Shown piece after piece: positions 1-5,092 of a stretch of DNA of 5,995 nt. Numbering within the stretch: the stretch's first letter is position 1; every line of letters begins with the position of its first letter. Source of the DNA: Pseudonocardiaceae bacterium (GTDB taxonomy: Bacteria > Actinomycetota > Actinomycetes > Mycobacteriales > Pseudonocardiaceae); contig JAICSB010000217.1 of assembly GCA_025937115.1 (NCBI GenBank), forward strand, positions 1 to 5,995, in the 5' to 3' direction. The notes beneath the pieces are model-generated. The model did not search any database. It was not told the DNA's origin and worked only from the letters and a program-made list of their open reading frames with translations. A program made the translations under genes and the position numbers.

Positions 1-156
1 GGGGTTGGCGGTGCGGGCGTACTCGTACCCCTCGCGTAGCCCACCGACGCCGTCCTGGACGAAGGTGGAGCTGCTGTGAATCGGCACGATCACTGATCCG
101 GTATGCGGGTCCGGGTCTTGACCAGCATGGATCGCACGGGTGGCGAAGCCTGTCAC
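1..156 (-). CDS. metB: Cystathionine gamma-synthase (MetB), N-terminal 52 residues only
   Basis: This is the 5' end of a PLP-dependent transsulfuration enzyme of the Cys/Met metabolism family; the rest lies beyond the window start. The visible residues include TRAIHAGQDPDPHTG (residues 6-20), VPIHSSSTF (24-32), QDGVGGLREGYEYART (34-49) and NP (51-52), the standard N-terminal signature of actinobacterial MetB. The family makes cystathionine from an activated homoserine and cysteine; many members also show gamma-lyase activity. The PLP lysine is outside the window. The start is GTG at 156-154, the only start codon after an in-frame TAG at 168-166, which is also the stop of the upstream pra-like gene. 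The two genes are therefore only 9 bp apart. A purine-rich GGCGAG directly abuts the GTG, so no well-spaced Shine-Dalgarno is present and coupling to the upstream gene is likely. Identity is firm; the substrate-level assignment (gamma-synthase or gamma-lyase) is less so. Confidence 0.88.
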   Translation of the reverse strand, partial: MTGFATRAIHAGQDPDPHTGSVIVPIHSSSTFVQDGVGGLREGYEYARTANP

Positions 157-165
157 CTCGCCAGC

Positions 166-960
166 CTACGGTGTTGTGCTGCCGGCGCGATCTTCGGTTG
201 TCGCGTCTGCCACGGTCGGCGAATCAACCCGGATCACCACTGTGTTGGAGATCTTGTCCGCGAAGGTCTGGCGCTTGCCGTCCCACAGCGGCCACAGGTA
301 TCCGATACCGAACTCCACACCGTGGCAGATCTGGCGCGCCATGGCGCTGCCGAACCCGACCGGCTGACCGGTCTCGATCGCGACCAGCTTCGTGCGCGCC
401 ACCCGGCGGCCGAGGCTTTGCCCCGTGGTGCCCTGCAGATAGCCCGAGTTCCAGATCCCGAAACCCAGCAACCCCAGGTAACCGACCGCGCCGAGTACCA
501 GGGGCCACGTCGGGCTGCCGAGCGCTACACCGACGGAAATCAAAAGGTTCAGCACGATCACTGGAGCCACGTAGTCGATCAGACAACTGATCGCCCTGGC
601 GCCGAAGCCCGCCAGCGGTTCCGCCGTGCCAACGGCCCGCAACACACCGCTGGCCTGCTCGTCGGTATCGGTCTGGCGTACCTGGGTCAGCGCCGCCAGT
701 TGTGGCAATCGCACCGGTTCTGTCAATTGGGCAGAATGCGGCAATCGTCCGAACTGCGGGGGCGGTACTGATTGCACGAGTCGTCCGAATTGGGGCGCTG
801 GTGGCTGCGGCGGCTGCCCATGTAACGGCGGCCATGTCGCCGGAGGCGACGGAGCCGACGGAGGTGCCGGCAGCGCCATCAATGCGGGCTGGTCGTCGGC
901 CGACTGAGCGGACTGGGAAGTCGACTGAATCTGCTGAGAAGTCGGCTGGGCGCTTGTCAC
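166..960 (-). CDS. pra: Pra-like RDD-domain membrane protein with proline/glutamine-rich N-terminus
   Basis: A 264-residue protein in two parts. Residues 1-115 are low in complexity: Ser/Gln-rich (1-25), then Pro-rich (31-70) with the motif PQFGRL twice, then a linker. Residues 116-247 form an RDD domain: ARAISCLIDY (121-130) begins the first hydrophobic segment (about 129-148); a second spans 152-172; QGTTGQSLGRR (176-186), TGQPVGFG (197-204) and KRQTFADKISNTVVI (229-243) are family-typical. A third hydrophobic stretch lies around 205-226. The TGQPxGFG...RQ...PLWDxKRQTxADKI pattern matches what I remember of M. tuberculosis Pra (Rv1078, proline-rich antigen homologue), and the position between cbs and metB is the same. 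The RDD family is membrane-embedded; some members have been linked to transport, but this one has no assigned reaction. The start is GTG at 960, the first start after an in-frame TAG upstream; AGGGGG lies 11 nt before it, a slightly long spacing. The N-terminal part differs from the Gly/Tyr/Pro repeats recalled for Pra, so the symbol is by domain and context. Confidence 0.85.
   Translation of the reverse strand: MTSAQPTSQQIQSTSQSAQSADDQPALMALPAPPSAPSPPATWPPLHGQPPQPPAPQFGRLVQSVPPPQFGRLPHSAQLTEPVRLPQLAALTQVRQTDTDEQASGVLRAVGTAEPLAGFGARAISCLIDYVAPVIVLNLLISVGVALGSPTWPLVLGAVGYLGLLGFGIWNSGYLQGTTGQSLGRRVARTKLVAIETGQPVGFGSAMARQICHGVEFGIGYLWPLWDGKRQTFADKISNTVVIRVDSPTVADATTEDRAGSTTP
721..804 (-). repeat. 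Degenerate tandem repeat coding PQFGRL motifs in the pra-like protein
   Basis: Within the proline-rich region the protein carries PQFGRL at residues 56-61 and again at 68-73, followed by a looser version, RLPQLAAL, at 84-91. At DNA level the plus strand shows cgtccgaactgcgggggc and cgtccgaattggggcgc about 37 bp apart, plus related ggcaatcg units. This suggests expansion by short tandem duplication, as is common in proline-rich surface segments. Confidence 0.5.
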
Positions 961-1035
961 TGCGGCTTCAACCCCCTCATTAGGACAGCCTGGCGCACGC
1001 GCGCGGTCACGCTAGCGGATCCGCCCCGGCGCCTC
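961..1035 (-). other. 75-bp gap between cbs and the pra-like gene; possible 7-codon leader ORF
   Basis: The gap is short and shows no convincing terminator, so cbs and the pra-like gene probably share a transcript. On the minus strand an ATG at 980-978 opens the tiny reading frame MRGLKPQ, whose TGA (959-957) overlaps the pra-like GTG start as GTGA. It has no Shine-Dalgarno of its own, and its AGGGGG more likely serves the downstream GTG. A 10-bp palindrome, GCGGATCCGC, lies at 1015-1024; I see no function for it. Confidence 0.35.
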
Positions 1036-2406
1036 TCACCGCCCAGCCAGAAAACCCAGTACATCTTGACGAGTCACCACGCCGGCAGGTTTGCCGTCGA
1101 TCAAAACCATGGCGCCGTCGGCGTTGGCCAATGCCCGCATCAAAGACCCGATCGACTCTCCGGCTCCGATCGTCGGAAGCGGTGCTGCCATGTGCGCCTC
1201 GATCCGGTCGGCGAGTTGCGCATCACCAGCGAACAGCGCCTGCAGCAGGGTGCGCTCGCTGACCGCGCCGATCACCTCGGCCGCCATCACCGGCGGCTCG
1301 GCGGCCACCACGGGCAGCTGAGAGACGCCGAACTCGCGCAGAATCATCACCGCCTCGGCAACCGTTTCGTTCGGATGCGTGTGCACCAGCTTGGGCAAGG
1401 CACCGTCCTTGCCGACCAGCACATCGGCGACCGTCGCGCCGGAGGAGTCCGGGGGCAGGAAACCGTAGGTGGCCATCCAGGCGTCATTGAAGACCTTGCC
1501 CAGATAACCGCGCCCGCCATCGGGCAGCAACACCACCACCACTGACTCGGGATCGGCCCGAGCCGCCACCCGCAGCGCGCCCACCACGGCCATCCCGCAG
1601 GATCCGCCAAGCAGTAACCCTTCCTCGCGGGCCAGCCGCCGGGTCATGGTGAAGGAGTCGGCGTCGGAGACCGGGATGACCTCATCGCAGATGTCGCGGT
1701 CATAACAGCGGGGCCAGAAGTCCTCCCCGACCCCTTCCACGAGATAGGGCCGACCGCTGCCGCCCGAGTACACCGAGCCCTCCGGATCGATACCGACCAC
1801 CCGCACCTTCCGATCGCTGACCTCTTTGAGGTAGCGCCCGGTTCCGGAGATCGTCCCGCCGGTGCCGATGCCAGTCACAAAATGGGTGATCCGCCCCTCG
1901 GTTTGCGCCCAGAGTTCCGGACCGGTGCCGTGGTAATGGCTGGCCGGGTTCTCCGGGTTGGAGTACTGGTCGGGCTTCCAGGCACCGTCGATCTCCGTGG
2001 CCAATCGGTCAGACACCGAGTAGTAGGAGTCGGGGTGGGCGGCAAGGACGGCGGTGGGACACACCACCACCTCAGCACCGTAGGCCTTGAGCACGTCGAG
2101 CTTGTCCTGGCCGACCTTGTCGGGACAGACGAACAGGCAGCGGTATCCCTTGCGTTGGGCAACCATCGCGAGCCCCACCCCGGTGTTGCCTGAGGTGGGC
2201 TCCACGATCGTGCCCCCCGGTCGCAGCGCACCTGATCGTTCGGCCGCTTCCACCATCCGCAGCGCGATCCGATCCTTCACGCTGCCGCCGGGATTGAAGT
2301 ACTCGACCTTCGCCAGGACCAGCGGTGCGACCTCCCGTGCCACCGCGTTCAGCCGGACCAGCGGGGTATTGCCGACCAGATCGATGATGTGCTCGGCGTA
2401 CTGCAC
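1036..2406 (-). CDS. cbs: Cystathionine beta-synthase (PLP enzyme with C-terminal CBS-domain pair)
   Basis: A 456-residue enzyme that condenses serine (or an activated serine) with homocysteine to give cystathionine, the first step of reverse transsulfuration towards cysteine. The fold-type II PLP core occupies about residues 1-315: NTPLVRLN (13-20), the Schiff-base lysine Lys44 in NPGGSVKDRIA, the substrate loop PTSGNTG (70-76), the phosphate-binding GTGGT (181-185), GEDFWP (227-232) and LLPDGGRGYL (293-302). A pair of CBS (Bateman) domains follows at about 325-390 and 395-455, where family members can bind adenosyl ligands such as S-adenosylmethionine. Length and motifs fit mycobacterial Cbs (about 464 residues by memory). 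The frame is open a further 58 codons upstream, but that stretch is Arg/Ala-rich without family similarity. The GTG at 2406 has AGGAG six bases before it and gives the usual N-terminus QYAEHIIDLVGNTP, so it was chosen. First gene of the probable cbs-pra-metB operon. Confidence 0.95.
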   Translation of the reverse strand: MQYAEHIIDLVGNTPLVRLNAVAREVAPLVLAKVEYFNPGGSVKDRIALRMVEAAERSGALRPGGTIVEPTSGNTGVGLAMVAQRKGYRCLFVCPDKVGQDKLDVLKAYGAEVVVCPTAVLAAHPDSYYSVSDRLATEIDGAWKPDQYSNPENPASHYHGTGPELWAQTEGRITHFVTGIGTGGTISGTGRYLKEVSDRKVRVVGIDPEGSVYSGGSGRPYLVEGVGEDFWPRCYDRDICDEVIPVSDADSFTMTRRLAREEGLLLGGSCGMAVVGALRVAARADPESVVVVLLPDGGRGYLGKVFNDAWMATYGFLPPDSSGATVADVLVGKDGALPKLVHTHPNETVAEAVMILREFGVSQLPVVAAEPPVMAAEVIGAVSERTLLQALFAGDAQLADRIEAHMAAPLPTIGAGESIGSLMRALANADGAMVLIDGKPAGVVTRQDVLGFLAGR

Positions 2407-2527
2407 CGGGTTCTCCTGGCGGGGGTAGGCGGAATCTGTCGTGCACGCGCGCTCCCGAGCTTCGCGGCGTATATCAAGAGTATGGGGGTCACTCTGCGCA
2501 GCGCGGCGTCGAGGGAGGTCTTCAGCG
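2407..2527. promoter_or_regulatory. Divergent intergenic region between cbs and the SGNH hydrolase gene
   Basis: These 121 bp must hold the promoters of both divergent genes unless they lie inside coding sequence. The only AT-richer patch is around 2469-2484 (gtatatcaagagtatg). On the minus strand it contains TACTCT (2482-2477), which fits the loose mycobacterial -10 pattern TAnnnT, but no matching -35 hexamer is seen at normal spacing. A good Shine-Dalgarno for the plus-strand gene, GGAGG at 2514-2518, sits 9 nt before its ATG. I see no recognisable operator or riboswitch. Confidence 0.4.
2413..2417 (-). promoter_or_regulatory. Shine-Dalgarno of cbs (decides the start)
   Basis: AGGAG on the minus strand, six bases before the GTG at 2406. 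It supports this start over the longer reading frame that begins near 2580. Confidence 0.8.
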
Positions 2528-3442
2528 ATGCAACATCTGCTTCGGACGATGGCCGTCGTGGCAGGCGCTACCGGCGCCACGCTCGGTGCGGCCTACGGAA
2601 TGCTCAGCCAACAGGGCCGGTGGGCCCGCCGCCACATCGTGATCCCGGGCTGGTTGCCCTTCCGGGCAGACGGGGTGTACCTGCCGGACGGGACCGGTCC
2701 GCACGCCCCGTCGGATCCTGATATCGCCAGGCTCGCCTCGGCGGAAGGACACTCCCCGGTGCTGCGATTGGCGATGCTGGGTGACTCGTTGGCGGCCGGC
2801 CTCGGCGTAGATCAGGCCGAGCAGCTTCCCGGCGTAGTGCTGGCCCGTGGGCTAGCCGACGACTCTGGTCGACCGGTCCAGCTGGACACCCTGGCGATCT
2901 GCGGCTGCACCAGCCGTCGGCTCGCCGGGCAGGTCGACGCCGCCCTGATCAACCCGCCGCACGCAGCCCTGGTCATGATCGGGGCCAACGACGTGACCCG
3001 GCGGATTCCGCCATGGGAATCGGCCCGGCGGCTCGGCGAGGCGGTATCGAGATTGCGAGCCGCTGGTACCACGGTGATCGTCGGGACGTGCCCGGATCTC
3101 GGTACCATCCGGCAGATTCCGCAGCCGTTGCGAGCCATTGCCCACACGTCCAGTTGGGCGCTGGCCCGCCTGCAGCACGACGCGATATGTGCGGCCGGCG
3201 GCCTACCGGTCTCACTGGCCCAACTGCTAGCGCGGGACTTCCGCAGCAAGCCCGATATTCTGTTCGGCCGGGACCACTTCCATCCCTCGACCGCCGGCTA
3301 TGAAACCGCCTGCTCGATGTTGCTGCCCACGCTGTGCTCGGCGATGGACGATCGCGACGTTGACGACTGGGCTGCTAGTCGTTTTGGAAGTAGGACAGCA
3401 GCCGCAGGATCTCCAGGTACAACCAGACCAGGGTCACCGTGA
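2528..3442 (+). CDS. SGNH/GDSL-family hydrolase, exported or membrane-anchored
   Basis: A 304-residue serine hydrolase, probably an esterase or lipase acting at the cell surface. The N-terminus has a basic start and a hydrophobic Ala/Gly-rich segment (residues 7-26), a signal peptide or membrane anchor. The SGNH blocks are clear: block I LGDSLAAGLG (84-93) with nucleophile Ser87; block II Gly126 in ICGCTSR; block III GAND (152-155) with Asn154; block V DHFHPS (249-254) with Asp249 and His252 of the triad. By orthology and position it probably corresponds to the SGNH-type protein beside lipU and cbs in M. tuberculosis (Rv1075c by memory). The start is ATG at 2528 with GGAGG 9 nt upstream; the frame is open 29 more codons, but those are Arg-rich and precede the Shine-Dalgarno. 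The last 23 codons or so (tail rich in Ala, Gly, Pro, Ser) overlap the convergent BI-1 gene by 68 bp. The substrate is unknown. Confidence 0.88.
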   Translation: MQHLLRTMAVVAGATGATLGAAYGMLSQQGRWARRHIVIPGWLPFRADGVYLPDGTGPHAPSDPDIARLASAEGHSPVLRLAMLGDSLAAGLGVDQAEQLPGVVLARGLADDSGRPVQLDTLAICGCTSRRLAGQVDAALINPPHAALVMIGANDVTRRIPPWESARRLGEAVSRLRAAGTTVIVGTCPDLGTIRQIPQPLRAIAHTSSWALARLQHDAICAAGGLPVSLAQLLARDFRSKPDILFGRDHFHPSTAGYETACSMLLPTLCSAMDDRDVDDWAASRFGSRTAAAGSPGTTRPGSP

Positions 3443-4178
3443 GTCCGAAGGCGATGTACCACGCGGTCTTCTCCGGCGCGCCGGCCCGGATCGCCTGGTC
3501 GGCAGCGTCGAAATCGAGCAGCAGACTAAATGCCGCAATACCGATGACGACGAGACTGAACAGGATCGCCAGTGGACCACCGCTGCGGAGGCCGAGCCCG
3601 CCGGGGATGAAGAAGTTCGCGATGAGATTGACGATCATCAGGCCGACGGCACCGATCAGGGCACCCATCACCCACTTGGTGAACCGCGGGGTCACCTTCA
3701 CCGCGCCGGTCTTGTAGACCACCAGCATTCCGGCGAACACGAACACCGTGCCGGTGATCGCCTCCAGCACGATGGAGCCGCTGCCCGGCGAGCGCAGCTC
3801 GACCGCCCTACCGATGACGCCGCTGATGCCACCGAGGAAGACACCCTCGACAGCGGCGTAAGCCAGGATCAGCGGCGGGCTGACCAGCTTCTTGAAGATG
3901 ACGACCATCGCGAGCACAAAGCCGACGAGCGCGGCCGGAAGGGCCAGGCCCCACAGTCCGCTCAGATAGGTGGCCACCCCGGTGGCGACCAGCACCGCCA
4001 GAGTGATGCCCGTCTTGGTGACCACATCATCAACGGTCATCGGCCGGCTCGTGGTCGGCGGGGCACCGCCATAGCGTGGTTCAGCGCCCGGGAACCTTGT
4101 GGGGGCCGAGTTGAAACCCGCATATCCGCCGCTCCCAACGGGAAGGCTGCGGAATGCGGGATTGCTGGTGGTGCGCAC
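3375..4178 (-). CDS. Bax inhibitor-1/YccA-family seven-helix membrane protein
   Basis: A 267-residue inner-membrane protein. A soluble N-terminus (1-50, opening MRTTSNPAF) is followed by about seven hydrophobic segments, roughly 56-75, 78-95, 102-122, 137-155, 168-191, 201-222 and 238-261. Family hallmarks are LDFDAAD (221-227), WYIAFGL (240-246) and the C-terminal VWLYLEILRLL (251-261). The MRTTSNP opening is typical of the mycobacterial BI-1 group. The family (TMBIM/UPF0005) includes the bacterial YetJ calcium leak channel, in which conserved aspartates form the pH-sensing latch, and E. coli YccA, a modulator of the FtsH protease. A role in membrane stress or ion leak is possible here but not shown. 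The start is GTG at 4178 with GGAGG six bases upstream. A GGGAAC-N17-CGTTG element upstream suggests control by an ECF sigma factor. Its 3' end overlaps the convergent SGNH hydrolase gene by 68 bp. Confidence 0.92.
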   Translation of the reverse strand: MRTTSNPAFRSLPVGSGGYAGFNSAPTRFPGAEPRYGGAPPTTSRPMTVDDVVTKTGITLAVLVATGVATYLSGLWGLALPAALVGFVLAMVVIFKKLVSPPLILAYAAVEGVFLGGISGVIGRAVELRSPGSGSIVLEAITGTVFVFAGMLVVYKTGAVKVTPRFTKWVMGALIGAVGLMIVNLIANFFIPGGLGLRSGGPLAILFSLVVIGIAAFSLLLDFDAADQAIRAGAPEKTAWYIAFGLTVTLVWLYLEILRLLSYFQND

Positions 4179-4184
4179 CGTGTT

Positions 4185-4189
4185 CCTCC
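4185..4189 (-). promoter_or_regulatory. Shine-Dalgarno of the BI-1 gene
   Basis: GGAGG on the minus strand, six bases before the GTG start at 4178. It fixes the start codon. Confidence 0.8.
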
Positions 4190-4219
4190 AGGTCGACGTT
4201 GCAGGCCGTCACCCGGGTT

Positions 4220-4247
4220 CAACGCGCCCCCGACAAGTCAGGTTCCC
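4220..4247 (-). promoter_or_regulatory. Candidate ECF sigma-factor promoter for the BI-1 gene
   Basis: On the minus strand GGGAAC (4247-4242) and CGTTG (4224-4220) are separated by 17 bases. This resembles the GGAAC/GGAAT...GTT class used by stress ECF sigma factors of the SigE/SigH/SigR type in actinomycetes. Transcription would start near 4212, giving a leader of about 33 nt that contains the GGAGG site. The match is by eye. A motif of this size can occur by chance in GC-rich DNA, but its placement is right. Confidence 0.45.
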
Positions 4248-4316
4248 GCCCGATGAAACGCAGATTTCACCGCCGCGGTGGTGACGCCCCAGCAGGCGAG
4301 CAGGAGTCGTTCGCGT

Positions 4317-4322
4317 TACTGT
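4317..4322 (+). promoter_or_regulatory. Weak -10-like element upstream of the PRC operon
   Basis: TACTGT matches the loose mycobacterial -10 pattern TAnnnT and would give a leader of about 40 nt before the ATG at 4371. No TTGACA-like -35 hexamer is found 16-19 bases upstream, so support is slight. It is the best candidate I can see in the 192-bp divergent region 4179-4370. Confidence 0.2.
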
Positions 4323-4370
4323 GCGCGCAGGCTGGCGCCCGAGCCTGGAACGGCATGGAGGTGGGTGGGG

Positions 4371-4508
4371 ATGGACTGGTGGGGCTGGGTGATCCTGGCG
4401 CTGGTGATTATCGCGGTACTGGTCGTGCTCGCGGTCGTGGTCCAACGCAGGCGGCGGCGCGGCGGCGTGATCGGACTCAGCGAACCCCGTCGGGGTGACT
4501 CTCGGTGA
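4371..4508 (+). CDS. Small single-span membrane protein with penta-arginine tail (45 aa)
   Basis: I recognise no named family. The 45 residues start MDWWGW (interfacial tryptophans at 3, 4 and 6), followed by a hydrophobic Ile/Leu/Val helix at about 7-24, Q25, five consecutive arginines (26-30), and a short polar tail ending RRGDSR. By the positive-inside rule the arginine tail should be cytoplasmic and the N-terminus outside. The start is ATG at 4371 with GGAGG (4357-4361) nine bases upstream. The frame is open 31 codons further, but that part lacks a ribosome site and is Arg-rich without pattern. The TGA at 4506-4508 overlaps the GTG of the next gene (4505) by 4 bp, so the two are probably translationally coupled. 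It is first in an operon with two PRC-barrel-like proteins and may serve as their membrane partner; that is inference. Its existence is supported by composition, ribosome site and overlap. Confidence 0.78.
   Translation: MDWWGWVILALVIIAVLVVLAVVVQRRRRRGGVIGLSEPRRGDSR
4484..4496 (+). promoter_or_regulatory. Small hairpin over the ribosome site of the first PRC-barrel gene
   Basis: ACCCC (4484-4488), loop GTC, GGGGT (4492-4496) can form a 5-bp stem. The GGGGT arm is the only Shine-Dalgarno-like sequence before the GTG at 4505 (8 nt away). It lies inside the last codons of the small membrane-protein gene, so translating ribosomes would open it. This would tie synthesis of the PRC protein to that of the membrane protein. 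The stem is seen; the regulatory role is inferred. Confidence 0.35.
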
Positions 4509-5092
4509 CTACTCCGACTCCGATGTTGCTGTTACGGGCCAGTGAGGTGACCGGCCGTCCGGTGGTCACCCTCAGCGGCGAGCTAGTGGCCGAGATCAAG
4601 GACGTCGTCTTCGAACGTTCCGGCGGCCGTATCGCCGGTTTCACCCTGCGCAATCCAGGATTGTTCAGCCGGTCTCGCAAGGATTCGCTGCCTTGGGCCG
4701 GGGTGCACGGGATCGGTCGGGATGCCGTGATGGTGGCCGACGAGACGGTGTTGATTGCAGCGAACGAGCTTGCCTCTCGCAAGCAGAGCCGGGACGCGGA
4801 CGTGCTGCAGGATCGGGTGCTCACCGACAACGGGCGCGATCTCGGGCGGGTGGTGGACGTCGTGCTGCACAGCGGGACGAGCCTGGACGTGGTGGGCTAC
4901 GAGGTCGAGGCGAGCGAGGCACTCGGCACGGCGGGCCGTCACGTGTTCATCCCGCTGCCTGACACGGTGGCCGTCTCCGGCGAGAACCTGATCGTGCCCG
5001 CTGCGGCTACCGAGTTCGTCTCTGAGGATCTGGCCGGATTCGGCGCGGCCGTCGGCGCCTTCCGGGCCCGGTTACGAGAGGGAGCCAGCTGA
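4505..5092 (+). CDS. Tandem PRC-barrel-like protein (first of two)
   Basis: A 195-residue soluble protein with no signal peptide. Barrel-like unit 1 spans about 8-85: LLRASEVTGRPV, then a strand pattern with GELVAEIKDVVFE, GRIAGFTLRN, LPWAGVHGIGRDAVMV (62-77). Unit 2 spans about 98-167: VLQDRVLTDNGRDLGRVVDVV (100-120), then VVGYEV and FIPLPDTVAVSGENLIVP (148-165). The phrase pattern 'set/rename value - G..LG.V.DVV.. - G.I.G' followed by a 'W/P..v..iG.dav.V' strand is typical of PRC-barrel domains, known from RimM (ribosome maturation), photosynthetic reaction centre H subunits, and small stand-alone adaptors. A short helical tail (178-192) ends the protein. The start is GTG at 4505, overlapping the upstream stop by 4 bp; the next ATG (4523) lacks a ribosome site. 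It is followed by a homologous gene with a 1-bp overlap. Domain assignment is by pattern; no catalytic residues are expected. The cellular role is unknown. Confidence 0.82.
   Translation: MTTPTPMLLLRASEVTGRPVVTLSGELVAEIKDVVFERSGGRIAGFTLRNPGLFSRSRKDSLPWAGVHGIGRDAVMVADETVLIAANELASRKQSRDADVLQDRVLTDNGRDLGRVVDVVLHSGTSLDVVGYEVEASEALGTAGRHVFIPLPDTVAVSGENLIVPAAATEFVSEDLAGFGAAVGAFRARLREGAS

Noticed and set aside
103..771. Long plus-strand open frame (222 codons), with others nearby up to 983
   Set aside because: Antisense to the pra-like gene, with no family pattern, no ribosome site and shadow-type composition. The minus-strand RDD protein explains the region.
1015..1024. GCGGATCCGC palindrome after cbs
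   Set aside because: Ten-base palindromes of this type are expected by chance in GC-rich DNA, and there is no loop or placement to support a terminator or operator.
2477..2482. TACTCT (minus strand) as a cbs -10 element
   Set aside because: No matching -35 hexamer at 16-19 bases, so it is mentioned only in the intergenic entry.
2441..2527. 29-codon N-terminal extension of the SGNH hydrolase
   Set aside because: The ribosome site GGAGG at 2514-2518 lies inside it and points to the ATG at 2528, which gives a normal export-type N-terminus.
2407..2580. 58-codon N-terminal extension of cbs
   Set aside because: The added residues are Arg/Ala-rich, have no similarity to Cbs, and would run into the divergent hydrolase gene. 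AGGAG at proper spacing supports the GTG at 2406.
3300..4256. Plus-strand open frame of 318 codons opposite the BI-1 gene
   Set aside because: Its Asp/Gln/Arg/His-rich product is the typical antisense shadow of a hydrophobic membrane-protein gene in GC-rich DNA. The BI-1 frame has clear family motifs and a perfect ribosome site.
4268..4280. CACCG-CCG-CGGTG inverted repeat in the BI-1/PRC operon divergent region
   Set aside because: Only five bases per arm, with no second copy and no overlap with the candidate promoter elements. Too weak to call an operator.
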